Source: Caproicibacter sp046707225 (GTDB lineage: Bacteria > Bacillota > Clostridia > Oscillospirales > Acutalibacteraceae). From it: a DNA stretch of 64,000 nucleotides. Both the position numbers and the translations under genes were made by a program. The stretch spans positions 62,001 to 126,000 of the forward strand of contig NZ_JBJKOP010000029.1 of NCBI RefSeq assembly GCF_046707225.1, given 5' to 3'. Below the pieces are notes generated by a model, which ran no database searches, had not been told where the DNA came from, and saw nothing but the letters and a program-made list of their open reading frames with translations. How positions within the stretch are numbered: position 1 is the stretch's first letter; every line of letters starts with the position of its first letter. Positions 41,837-49,785 of the stretch are shown piece by piece.

Positions 41837-41952
41837 GCATTTGAGATCCGTCGGAGAAATCCGATGGGATTCAACGCCTGAAAATCTTACGGCATTGAAA
41901 CGGACAGTCCTCTGCCGACGGCATGAATGTCTGAAATTTAGGAGGATTCATC
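41837..41952 (+). ncRNA. rplS 5' leader, possible L19 autoregulatory element
   Basis: The stretch from the predicted transcript start to the rplS ribosome binding site has no ORF of note. It can fold at least one hairpin, ATCC-G-TCGG with CCGA-TG-GGAT (about 41847-41873). Firmicutes L19 genes often have a structured leader regulated by L19. I did not match its consensus, so the call is by position and folding only. Confidence 0.35.
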
Positions 41953-42297
41953 ATGGACGCATTAAAGACAATTGCACAAAATTCGATGAAAGCGGAACTG
42001 CCCGCTTTTGAAATCGGTGATACCGTTCGGATCGACGTTAACATCCGTGAAGGCGAACGCGAAAGAATTCAGGCTTTTGAGGGAACCGTTATTGCCCGCA
42101 AAGGCTCTGGCGTCGGCGAAACCTTTACTGTTCGCCGTGTTTCTTACGGCGTTGGCGTGGAAAGAGTTTTCCCGTTGCATTCTCCGAACGTAAAGGAAGT
42201 CAAAGTAATCCGCAGGGGTAATGTCCGCAGGGCAAAGCTGTATTATCTGCGCGGCAGGGTCGGCAAGGCCGCAAAGGTCAAGAGCAAAATCCAGTAA
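41953..42297 (+). CDS. rplS: 50S ribosomal protein L19
   Basis: A 114-residue protein at the 30S-50S interface. Conserved segments are FEIGDTVRIDVNIREGERERIQ, FEGTVIARKGSGVGETFTVRR and GVGVERVFPLHSPNV, with the RRAKLYYLRGRVGKAAKV end. TAGGAGG precedes the ATG. It has its own promoter and a terminator, and is followed by two signal peptidase genes. Confidence 0.98.
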   Translation: MDALKTIAQNSMKAELPAFEIGDTVRIDVNIREGERERIQAFEGTVIARKGSGVGETFTVRRVSYGVGVERVFPLHSPNVKEVKVIRRGNVRRAKLYYLRGRVGKAAKVKSKIQ

Positions 42298-42319
42298 GAG
42301 AATTTATACAGCGCATGGG

Positions 42320-42346
42320 AAGGGACATTTCGGTGTCCCTTTTTTG
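42320..42346 (+). terminator. Intrinsic terminator after rplS
   Basis: An 8-bp stem AAGGGACA/TGTCCCTT (42320-42327 with 42334-42341), loop TTTCGG, then Ts. It lies just before the signal peptidase ribosome binding site, so some readthrough is needed for the downstream genes unless they have another promoter. Confidence 0.85.
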
Positions 42347-42369
42347 TTCTTTTGATCGGAGGAAATAGA

Positions 42370-42951
42370 ATGAAGGATGTGTCGGATGCCAATTCCCCGC
42401 AGGAAACCGGTGCTGTTGAAAACTGGGTTGCGGAGAATTGCTATGAGTGGATTGAAGCCCTGATTATCTCGCTTTCCGTCATCATGATTTTGTTTGTGTC
42501 GCTGCTCCGCGTCAATATCGTCGTTGACGGGGACTCCATGAAGCCCAATTTTTACAATGGAAACCGGGTCCTGGTATCCTGCCTGAGCAGGAATCTTTCT
42601 CAGGGGGACGTCGTGGTAATCGATGCGAACGGAACCGGACTGAAGGAACGCATCATCAAGCGCGTGATCGCGACCGGAGGACAGACGGTGAATATCGATT
42701 TTACGACCGGCATCGTATCGGTCGACGGAAAAGAAATCGACGAGTCCGCGTATATTAAAAACGGAATTACAAAAGACCAGTATGACGTTAAATTTCCGCA
42801 GAAAGTTCCGGCAGGCCATATTTTTGTTCTGGGGGACAACCGCACCATCTCCGAAGACAGCCGGTTTCAGGAAGTGGGAATGATCGACTGCCGGTATGTG
42901 ATCGGCAAGGTGATTTTCCTGTTGAATCCGTTCCATTCTATTGTAAAATAA
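42370..42951 (+). CDS. lepB: Type I signal peptidase (first of two)
   Basis: A 193-residue membrane-anchored serine protease that removes signal peptides from secreted proteins. After a short cytoplasmic part there is one membrane helix (about 30-52), then the nucleophile Ser in VDGDSMKPN, the general-base Lys in RIIKRVIATGGQ and the GDNRTISEDSR box. GGAGG at 42358-42362 supports ATG 42370. A second, similar gene follows 36 bases later, probably from a tandem duplication. Confidence 0.94.
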   Translation: MKDVSDANSPQETGAVENWVAENCYEWIEALIISLSVIMILFVSLLRVNIVVDGDSMKPNFYNGNRVLVSCLSRNLSQGDVVVIDANGTGLKERIIKRVIATGGQTVNIDFTTGIVSVDGKEIDESAYIKNGITKDQYDVKFPQKVPAGHIFVLGDNRTISEDSRFQEVGMIDCRYVIGKVIFLLNPFHSIVK

Positions 42952-42987
42952 AAACGTTATGTAAGTGGGTAAGGAGTTGAATTCCCG

Positions 42988-43572
42988 TTGGAAAAAGCGG
43001 ATCCGGAAGCAGAAAAAGGGAAAAAGCCGTCCAAAACGAACGGCTTCGCCGTTAACTGTTACGAATGGATCGAGGCGCTGATTACCTCCCTGATTATTGT
43101 TGTGCTTCTGTTCTCCTTTTCGGTGAGGGTCGTCAGCGTCAGCGGGCCTTCCATGCTGCCCAATCTGCACTCCGGCGACAGAATCCTTCTCTTCAGCGGG
43201 TTTTACAAACCACGGCAGGACGACGTAGTCGTAATTACCCATACACAGGGGCTTTCGGAACCGATTATCAAGCGCGTGATTGCGCTTGAAAACCAAACGG
43301 TTAATATTGATTTTCAGTCCGGCACCGTCATTGTCGACGGAAAACGGTTGGACGAATCCCGGTATATTCAAAACGGCATCACCAAACAGCCTTCGGACTA
43401 TCAGTTCCCGCTGACTGTACCGAAAGGATGTGTCTTTGTGCTTGGCGACAATCGTCTGGTTTCCAACGACAGCCGTAGCCGCGACGTGGGAATGGTGGAC
43501 CAGCGGTTTATACTGGGCAAGGCGGAATGGGTTCTTTATCCGTTTGACCGCTTTGGAAAAGTAAATTCTTAA
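42988..43572 (+). CDS. lepB: Type I signal peptidase (second of two)
   Basis: A 194-residue paralogue of the upstream gene. It shares the NCYEWIEALI membrane-proximal segment, the catalytic Ser in VSGPSMLPN, Lys in IIKRVIALENQ and GDNRLVSNDSRSRDVGM. The two are similar over their whole length but clearly diverged, so both may be used with different substrate preference. The start is TTG 42988 after AAGGAG at 42971-42976. rbgA follows 12 bases later. Confidence 0.94.
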   Translation: MEKADPEAEKGKKPSKTNGFAVNCYEWIEALITSLIIVVLLFSFSVRVVSVSGPSMLPNLHSGDRILLFSGFYKPRQDDVVVITHTQGLSEPIIKRVIALENQTVNIDFQSGTVIVDGKRLDESRYIQNGITKQPSDYQFPLTVPKGCVFVLGDNRLVSNDSRSRDVGMVDQRFILGKAEWVLYPFDRFGKVNS

Positions 43573-43584
43573 GGGGGTAAATCC

Positions 43585-44460
43585 ATGCAGGAAGGCCGGC
43601 CGATCCAGTGGTTTCCAGGCCATATGGCCAAAACCCGTCGGCTCATGGAAAAAAATATCAAGCTGGTTGACGCTGTGGCGGAGGTAATCGACGCCCGGAT
43701 TCCCTACAGCAGCCGGAACCCGGAGCTGAATCAGCTGGCGGGCGGAAAACCTCGCATCATGCTTCTGAACAAATCCGATCTTGCGGACCCCGTCCTTACC
43801 AAAGAATGGATTGCGTTTTTTCAGGAGCACGGCATGGGGGCGATTGCTGTGGACTGCCGTTCGGGAAACGGCCTGAACGGGTTTTTGCCGCTGGCCAAAC
43901 GTATCCTTGCGGAAAAACTGGAGGCCTGGCGGGAAAAAGGGATGGCGGGGCGCAGAGTCAGAATCCTTGTCGCCGGAATCCCGAACGCGGGGAAAAGCTC
44001 GCTGATTAACCGTCTTTCCGGCAACAGCCGTGCATCGGTGGAAGACAGGCCCGGTGTCACCCGCAGCAGCCAGTGGTTTCCGGTGGGAAAAGAGATGGAG
44101 GTCCTTGACACTCCCGGCATTCTGTGGCCGAAATTTGAGGACCCCGCCGTAGGGGAACGCTTGGCGTTTACCGGTGCGATCAAGGATGACGTCATCGATA
44201 TTGAAACTCTGGCCTGCCGGCTGCTGGAGGTTCTGGCTGCCGGCTATGCGGGGCTTCTGGTAAAGCGATACCGGCTGGAAAACGACATATCCGGCCTTGG
44301 CGCTTATGAACTGCTGGAGCTGATCGGCAGAAAACGCGGAATGCTCGCGGGCGGCGGAGCAATCGATACGGAACGTGCCGCCATCATGCTTCTGGATGAA
44401 TTTCGGGCGGGTAAAATCGGAAGGATCACACTGGAAAAGGCCGGTGAAGGGCATGACTGA
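43585..44460 (+). CDS. rbgA: Ribosome biogenesis GTPase RbgA (YlqF)
   Basis: A circularly permuted GTPase needed for late 50S assembly in Firmicutes. It opens with IQWFPGHMAKTRRLMEKNIKLVD, has the G4 motif NKSDL before the P-loop GIPNAGKSSLINRL, and then DTPGILWPKFED. The 291-residue length and the C-terminal helical RNA-binding part are standard. AAGGGGG precedes ATG 43585. It overlaps rnhB by 8 bases; the rplS-ylqF-rnhB order is as in Bacillus subtilis, with the signal peptidases inserted. Confidence 0.96.
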   Translation: MQEGRPIQWFPGHMAKTRRLMEKNIKLVDAVAEVIDARIPYSSRNPELNQLAGGKPRIMLLNKSDLADPVLTKEWIAFFQEHGMGAIAVDCRSGNGLNGFLPLAKRILAEKLEAWREKGMAGRRVRILVAGIPNAGKSSLINRLSGNSRASVEDRPGVTRSSQWFPVGKEMEVLDTPGILWPKFEDPAVGERLAFTGAIKDDVIDIETLACRLLEVLAAGYAGLLVKRYRLENDISGLGAYELLELIGRKRGMLAGGGAIDTERAAIMLLDEFRAGKIGRITLEKAGEGHD

Positions 44461-45070
44461 CTGGCATTTCTACGAAGAAGAAGCGCGGCGCGACGGCTTT
44501 CCGCTTGTGTGCGGGATCGACGAGGCGGGGCGCGGACCGCTGGCCGGGCCCGTGTTTGCCGCGGTGGTCATCCTCCCGCCGCAGGTTCGGATTGAAGGTC
44601 TCAACGATTCTAAAAAGCTAAGTCCCAACAAGCGGGAAGAGCTTTATGATGTCATTTGCGAAACGGCGCAGGCATACGGCATCGGATTCGCAACCGAAGG
44701 CGAGATCGACGAAATCAATATCCTTCAGGCGACCTTCCTCGCCATGCGGCGGGCGTTCGATCAGCTGAATCTTTGCCCGGACTGCGCTCTGGTCGACGGC
44801 AACCGAATGCCTGACCTCGGCGTTGAGACAAGATTAATTGTAAAGGGCGATTCTCTTTCCGCCAGTATTGCGGCGGCTTCCATTCTTGCCAAGGTCAGCC
44901 GTGACCGGGTGATGTGCCGGATTGACGAAATTTATCCGGACTATGGATTCGCAAAGCACAAGGGTTACGGAACCGCGCTGCATATGGACAGGCTCCGGGA
45001 AAAAGGGCCTTGCCCGGTACATCGCAGGACCTTTTTGAAAAAGATTTTGGTCGGGTCCGGCAATGAATAA
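44453..45070 (+). CDS. rnhB: Ribonuclease HII
   Basis: Cleaves RNA in RNA-DNA hybrids and removes single ribonucleotides. The catalytic motif GIDEAGRGPLAGPV supplies Asp and Glu, LNDSKKLSPNKRE follows, then LVDGNRMPDL and KGDSLSASIAAASILAKVSRD supply the other acidic residues. At 205 residues it has normal length. The ATG at 44453 overlaps the rbgA stop region, and the next gene overlaps its end by 8 bases, so three genes are tightly coupled. Confidence 0.97.
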   Translation: MTDWHFYEEEARRDGFPLVCGIDEAGRGPLAGPVFAAVVILPPQVRIEGLNDSKKLSPNKREELYDVICETAQAYGIGFATEGEIDEINILQATFLAMRRAFDQLNLCPDCALVDGNRMPDLGVETRLIVKGDSLSASIAAASILAKVSRDRVMCRIDEIYPDYGFAKHKGYGTALHMDRLREKGPCPVHRRTFLKKILVGSGNE

Positions 45071-45434
45071 TTCGTCGGGGCCATTCGGGGAAGAGGCTGC
45101 GGCCGATTATCTGACCGAAAACGGGTATCGGATTTTGGAGCGGAATTATCATAGCCGGTTCGGTGAGATCGACATAATCGCGGAAAACGGTCAGTATATT
45201 ATATTTGCCGAAGTCAAAACAAGAAAGGCATTTTCTCTGGTTGACCCCGAATATGCCGTCACGTCGGGCAAACAGAGAAAAATCGCGAAGACAGCCCTTT
45301 TGTATCTTCAGAAAAACAAAACCCGGCTGCAGCCGCGTTTTGACGTAATTGGGATTGTGACTTCGGGCAACGGCCGTTCCGTGGTCTCCCTGAATCATAT
45401 CAAAGACGCATTCGGTTTTTCGTCCTTTTATTGA
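45063..45434 (+). CDS. yraN: UPF0102 (YraN) nuclease-fold protein
   Basis: A 123-residue protein of the YraN family, which has a restriction-endonuclease-like fold. The acidic core FGEIDIIAENGQYIIFAEVKTRK contains the D...ExK signature and lies after GEEAAADYLTENGYRILERNY. Its function is unproven, possibly nucleic-acid repair or uptake. Location right after rnhB is conserved in many Firmicutes. Overlap of 8 bases with rnhB indicates one operon. Confidence 0.92.
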   Translation: MNNSSGPFGEEAAADYLTENGYRILERNYHSRFGEIDIIAENGQYIIFAEVKTRKAFSLVDPEYAVTSGKQRKIAKTALLYLQKNKTRLQPRFDVIGIVTSGNGRSVVSLNHIKDAFGFSSFY

Positions 45435-45479
45435 TAACTGCAAAACCGGAACCTACATTTTGGCAAGGGGGAACAGAAA

Positions 45480-46982
45480 TTGAACTATCAGTCAACCAGA
45501 AGCCGTACAGGCAAAGTGACCTCCGCGCAGGCGATTTCTCAGGGACTCTGCGGGGACGGCGGCCTTTTTGTCCCGGAACAGTTTCCGGCTGTCGACAAAG
45601 AAGAACTGGCTTTGATGGAAAATGAGAGCTATCGGCAGCGCGCCGCGCGCATTCTTTCCCGCTATCTGACTGATTTTACCGTTGAAGAAGTGAGGGAATG
45701 CGTGGAGCTTGCATATCGTCCGAACCGCTTTCCGGAAGGACCGGCGCCCGTCTTTCAGATGGACCGAAATGTTTCGTTTTTGGAGTTGTGGCACGGCCCA
45801 ACCTGTGCGTTTAAGGATATGGCGCTTCAAATTCTTCCTCTTCTGCTGACCCGTTCTTTGAAAAAAATCAGGTCGGATCGGGATGCGCTGATTCTTGTCG
45901 CAACCTCTGGCGATACCGGAAAGGCGGCGCTGGAAGGATTTCAGGATGTGGAAGGGACGCGCATCCTTGTTTTTTATCCGAAGGACGGCGTCAGCCCGAT
46001 GCAGGAAAGGCAGATGCGCACGCAGAGCGGAGGAAATGTTTTCGTCTGCGCGGTGGAGGGGAACTTTGACGATACGCAGACCGGGGTCAAACGGATTTTC
46101 GGCGATGCGCAGACGCGGGAACTCCTTACGGAAAGAGGCGTGATGTTTTCGAGCGCGAATTCCATCAACTGGGGCCGGCTTCTGCCGCAGATCGTGTACT
46201 ATTTTTCCGCTTACTGCGACCTGTGCGCCGGGCACTCGGTTCAGCGGGGGGTCCCGGTCAACTTTGTTGTTCCCACAGGAAATTTCGGCGATATTCTCGC
46301 CGCTTATTACGCAAAAAAAATGGGCCTGCCGATTCATAAACTGATATGCGCTTCCAACGCCAATAACGTGCTTACGGAATTCCTGACCACGGGCAAATAC
46401 AACAGAAACCGCGAATTCTACACGACGATTTCTCCGTCGATGGATATTCTTGTTTCCAGCAATCTGGAGCGTCTTTTATACGATCTGACGGACCAAAATG
46501 ACGAAAAGGTTGCCGACTGGATGCGCCGGCTGAACGAAACCGGTGAATATCAGGTGGACGAAGCGGTTCTGTCAAAAATCAGAGAGCTGTTTTACGCCGG
46601 ATTCTGCAGCGACGACGAAACCAGGGAAGAAATAAAATCTCTGTTTGCAAACCAAAATTATCTTTGCGACCCTCACACGGGTGTTGCAGCCCGCGTCTAT
46701 GAAAAGTATCTCCGGGATACGGACGACAACAAAACTCCTACCGTGATTGTTTCCACCGCAAGCCCGTACAAATTTGCGCCGGAGGTTTTGCGAGCGCTGG
46801 AAGGCCATGCTCCGACCGGCGATGAATTTCAGGCGGTGAGCCGCCTTTCACAACTGACCGCCACCCGGGTTCCCGCGCCGATTGCCGCGCTGGAATTGAA
46901 GACGGTGCGCTTTTCTTCCTCCTGCAAAAAAGAGGAGATGGGCGCGGCGGTGCTGAAAATATTGGATTCTAAATCCGTCTGA
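45480..46982 (+). CDS. thrC: Threonine synthase
   Basis: A PLP enzyme converting O-phosphohomoserine to threonine. The 500-residue length and N-terminal TRSRTGKVTSAQAISQGLCGDGGLF mark the longer class of threonine synthases. The PLP lysine lies in GPTCAFKDMALQ, with TSGDTGKAALEGF and VVPTGNFGDILAAYYAKKMG as the phosphate and cofactor sites. The start is TTG 45480 after AAGGGGG. No T-box or other leader is visible, and no other threonine genes are nearby. Confidence 0.96.
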   Translation: MNYQSTRSRTGKVTSAQAISQGLCGDGGLFVPEQFPAVDKEELALMENESYRQRAARILSRYLTDFTVEEVRECVELAYRPNRFPEGPAPVFQMDRNVSFLELWHGPTCAFKDMALQILPLLLTRSLKKIRSDRDALILVATSGDTGKAALEGFQDVEGTRILVFYPKDGVSPMQERQMRTQSGGNVFVCAVEGNFDDTQTGVKRIFGDAQTRELLTERGVMFSSANSINWGRLLPQIVYYFSAYCDLCAGHSVQRGVPVNFVVPTGNFGDILAAYYAKKMGLPIHKLICASNANNVLTEFLTTGKYNRNREFYTTISPSMDILVSSNLERLLYDLTDQNDEKVADWMRRLNETGEYQVDEAVLSKIRELFYAGFCSDDETREEIKSLFANQNYLCDPHTGVAARVYEKYLRDTDDNKTPTVIVSTASPYKFAPEVLRALEGHAPTGDEFQAVSRLSQLTATRVPAPIAALELKTVRFSSSCKKEEMGAAVLKILDSKSV

Positions 46983-46994
46983 GAGCGTGCCGTT

Positions 46995-47684
46995 ATGTCA
47001 TTGTATGCGATAGCCGATCTTCATCTCTCCCTTGGCGCCGACAAGCCGATGGATGTGTTTGAGGGCTGGAAAAACTATACCGAGCGTCTTCAAAAAAACT
47101 GGCGCAGCGTCGTCGGCGGGGAAGACACCGTCGTCATTGCCGGGGATATTTCCTGGGCCATGAAGCTGGAGGATTCGCAGCGGGATTTCCGCTTTATCCA
47201 TGAGCTGCCGGGGAAAAAACTGATCCTGAAAGGGAACCATGATTACTGGTGGTCCACCAGACAAAAAATAGAGAATTTTTTTGAGGAAAACGGGTTTACG
47301 GATCTCGGGCTAATCCACAACTGCGCCGCGCCAGCGGGGGACAGAGCCGTCTGCGGCACCCGCGGCTGGCTTTACAATGCCGAAAGTCAGCAGGACAAAA
47401 AAATAGTCAGCCGTGAAGTCGGCCGGCTGAATGCTTCCTTGGACGATGCGGAAAGGCTGGGCTTGAAACCGGTTGTGTTTCTGCATTATCCGCCCGTTTA
47501 CGACGGAATGGAGTGCACGGAGATTTTGGACGTTTTGGCAAGTCATAAAATCAGCGATTGCTATTTCGGCCATATTCACGGCAGCCTTGCGGCAAAACGG
47601 GCGCCGGATGGGGAGTACAGGGGCATCCGCATGCATCTGATTTCCTGTGATTACCTTGGATTTTCGCCAATTTTAGTAAAATGA
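46995..47684 (+). CDS. Calcineurin-type metallophosphoesterase
   Basis: A 229-residue two-metal phosphoesterase. Metal ligands are in ADLHLS, VIAGDISWAMK, LKGNHDYWWS and FGHIHGS, with the LHYPPVY segment. It resembles the YkuE/serine-threonine phosphatase-like group found alone in many Clostridia; its substrate is unknown. It begins 12 bases after thrC and may be cotranscribed. The Trp pair after GNHDY is typical of this subfamily. Confidence 0.88.
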   Translation: MSLYAIADLHLSLGADKPMDVFEGWKNYTERLQKNWRSVVGGEDTVVIAGDISWAMKLEDSQRDFRFIHELPGKKLILKGNHDYWWSTRQKIENFFEENGFTDLGLIHNCAAPAGDRAVCGTRGWLYNAESQQDKKIVSREVGRLNASLDDAERLGLKPVVFLHYPPVYDGMECTEILDVLASHKISDCYFGHIHGSLAAKRAPDGEYRGIRMHLISCDYLGFSPILVK

Positions 47685-47711
47685 ATAAATTAAAAACATT
47701 TCAGCGAAAGG

Positions 47712-47740
47712 TAGAAACTTTAGATTCCATGTGATATAAT
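47712..47740 (+). promoter_or_regulatory. Promoter for tig-clpP-clpX
   Basis: TAGAAA at 47712-47717, a 17-base spacer, and TGATATAAT with a perfect -10 at 47735-47740 and extended TG, 38 bases before the tig start. Confidence 0.65.
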
Positions 47741-47778
47741 AGCTTAGACAATCGCAGATTTGCAGGAGGAAATGAAAA

Positions 47779-49071
47779 ATGAGTTTAAAATCGACCACTC
47801 AGGTGGAAAAGAACCGCTACCAGCTGGAGGTTCTTGTGGATGCTGAAGAATTTGAAAAAGCCGTAGCTGCGGCTTATCATAAAGAAAGCAAAAAAATCAC
47901 GATTCCTGGTTTCCGCAAGGGAAAAGCGCCCCGTAAGTTTATCGAAAAGTACTACGGAGAAAATGTGTTTTACGATGAAGCAATCAACTCCGTGTATCCG
48001 GGCGCGCTTGAACAGGCGATTGAAGAAGCTAAGCTTGAAATGATTGAGGATAAAATTGATTTCGATCTGGTTTCCGCCGACAAGGAAGGCCTTGTGTTTA
48101 AGGCAACCATCACCACGAAGCCGGAAGTGGAGATCGAGGGATATAAAGGCATTCCCGCAACAAAAAAGATTTCTGAAGTGACCGATGCGGATGTGGACGC
48201 GGAAATTGAAAAGGTGCGCGACCGCAATTCAAGAATGGTAACCGTGGAAGACAGGGAAGCCCAGAACGGCGACACCGCGGTGATCGATTTTGACGGATAT
48301 GTCGACGGCGAAGCATTTTCCGGCGGAAAAGCGGAAAATTACAGCTTGCAGCTGGGCTCCGGCCAGTTTATTCCCGGTTTTGAGGATCAGGTGATCGGGC
48401 ACAAATCCGGCGACGAGTTTGAAGTTAACGTCAAATTCCCGGAAGACTACGGTGCGAAGGAGCTCGCCGGAAAAGAAGCTGTTTTCAAAATAAAGCTTCA
48501 TGAAATCAAGATGAAGGAGCTCCCGCAGGTCGACGACGATTTTGTCAAGGATGTCAGCGAGTTCGATACGCTGGATGCTTACCGCGCGGATATCCGCGAA
48601 AAACTGACTAAGGCAAGGGAAGAAAAAGTCACTGACGATCTTGACAATAAACTGATTGACGAGGTCGTTTCCAAGCTGAAAGCGGAAATTCCGGAAGCAA
48701 TGTATGAAAACAGGATTAACGACGATCTGCGCGATTTCAGCTATCGTCTTCAGTCGCAGGGTCTCAATGTCGATACCTACATGAAGTATACAGGTCAGGA
48801 TAAGGATGCAATCCGCGGTCAGTTCCGCCCGCAGGCGGAGCGTCAGGTAAAGCTGCGCCTTGCACTCGAAAAAATCGCGGAACTCGAAGGAATTGTTCCG
48901 TCCGATGAAGATGTCGAGCAGGAATATACCAAACTGGCGGAAAATTACAAGATGGATGCTGATAAAGTAAAGTCCCTGATTCGTAAGGAAGATTTAATTC
49001 AGGATATCGCGGTGGAAAAAGCTTTTGATCTGGTTCGCGACAGTGCCGTGGTCGCCGAAGAAAAGGAATAA
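47779..49071 (+). CDS. tig: Trigger factor
   Basis: A ribosome-bound chaperone and prolyl isomerase of 430 residues. The N-terminal ribosome-binding domain contains the signature FRKGKAPRKFIEKYYGE. The FKBP-like domain (about 150-240) has AVIDFDGYVDGEAFSGG and IPGFEDQVIGHKSGDEF. The rest is the helical substrate-binding part. Length and domain order are standard. CAGGAGG precedes the ATG. It forms a protein-quality block with clpP, clpX and lon. Confidence 0.97.
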   Translation: MSLKSTTQVEKNRYQLEVLVDAEEFEKAVAAAYHKESKKITIPGFRKGKAPRKFIEKYYGENVFYDEAINSVYPGALEQAIEEAKLEMIEDKIDFDLVSADKEGLVFKATITTKPEVEIEGYKGIPATKKISEVTDADVDAEIEKVRDRNSRMVTVEDREAQNGDTAVIDFDGYVDGEAFSGGKAENYSLQLGSGQFIPGFEDQVIGHKSGDEFEVNVKFPEDYGAKELAGKEAVFKIKLHEIKMKELPQVDDDFVKDVSEFDTLDAYRADIREKLTKAREEKVTDDLDNKLIDEVVSKLKAEIPEAMYENRINDDLRDFSYRLQSQGLNVDTYMKYTGQDKDAIRGQFRPQAERQVKLRLALEKIAELEGIVPSDEDVEQEYTKLAENYKMDADKVKSLIRKEDLIQDIAVEKAFDLVRDSAVVAEEKE

Positions 49072-49176
49072 TTGTAACATTAAGGCCTGCATTTATAAAA
49101 AGATGCCGGATGACGGAATAATTAATAAGATTTCGCCAATGCTCTAATATTGCTGGCAACTGGAGGGATTTTAGAA

Positions 49177-49776
49177 ATGAGCAGTTTAGTACCCTATGTA
49201 ATTGAGCAAACTAATCGGGGCGAGCGTTCCTATGATATTTTTTCTCGCCTTCTAAACGACAGAATCGTAATGCTGACGGACGAAGTGAATGATGTGACCT
49301 CCAGCCTGGTGGTCGCTCAGCTATTGTATCTGGAGGGCCAGGATCCGACTAAAGATATCAGCCTTTATATCAACAGCCCCGGGGGTTCCGTTACAGCGGG
49401 TCTCGCGATTTTTGATACCATGCAGTACATTAAGTGCGATGTTTCCACCATCTGCATGGGCTTGGCTGCCAGCATGGGGGCGTTCCTTTTGGCGGCGGGC
49501 GCGAAAGGGAAGCGGTACGCGCTGCCCAACAGTGATATTATGATTCATCAGCCGAGCGGCGGCGCGCAGGGTCAGGCCACGGATATTAAAATTCAGGCCG
49601 ATCATATGCTGCACATCAAGAAAAAGCTGAATGAAATTCTTTCCGAGCGCACCGGGCAGCCGCTTGAGGTCATTATGAGGGACACCGAACGCGACAACTT
49701 TATGACAGCGGATGATGCGGTCCGTTACGGATTGATTGACAAAGTGATACAGGGCCACGAAGATTCGACGAAATAG
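49177..49776 (+). CDS. clpP: ATP-dependent Clp protease proteolytic subunit
   Basis: A 199-residue serine peptidase that forms the degradation chamber used with ClpX. The catalytic triad is visible: Ser99 in GLAASMGA, His124 in MIHQPSGG and the Asp near residue 173 in TERDNF. The opening SLVPYVIEQTNRGERSYDIFSRLL is characteristic. GGAGGGA at 49162-49168 supports ATG 49177. The propeptide is very short. clpX follows 9 bases later. Confidence 0.98.
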   Translation: MSSLVPYVIEQTNRGERSYDIFSRLLNDRIVMLTDEVNDVTSSLVVAQLLYLEGQDPTKDISLYINSPGGSVTAGLAIFDTMQYIKCDVSTICMGLAASMGAFLLAAGAKGKRYALPNSDIMIHQPSGGAQGQATDIKIQADHMLHIKKKLNEILSERTGQPLEVIMRDTERDNFMTADDAVRYGLIDKVIQGHEDSTK

Positions 49777-49785
49777 GGTGATTGA

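Noticed and set aside
42304..44454. A 716-codon open frame on the minus strand across the signal peptidases and rbgA
   Set aside because: It is the antisense shadow of three strongly recognised genes. Its protein is rich in Arg, His, Phe and Gln without any family motif, and there is no start signal.
45435..45479. T-box or other riboswitch before thrC
   Set aside because: Only 45 bases separate yraN and thrC, too short for such an element, and none of its motifs is present.
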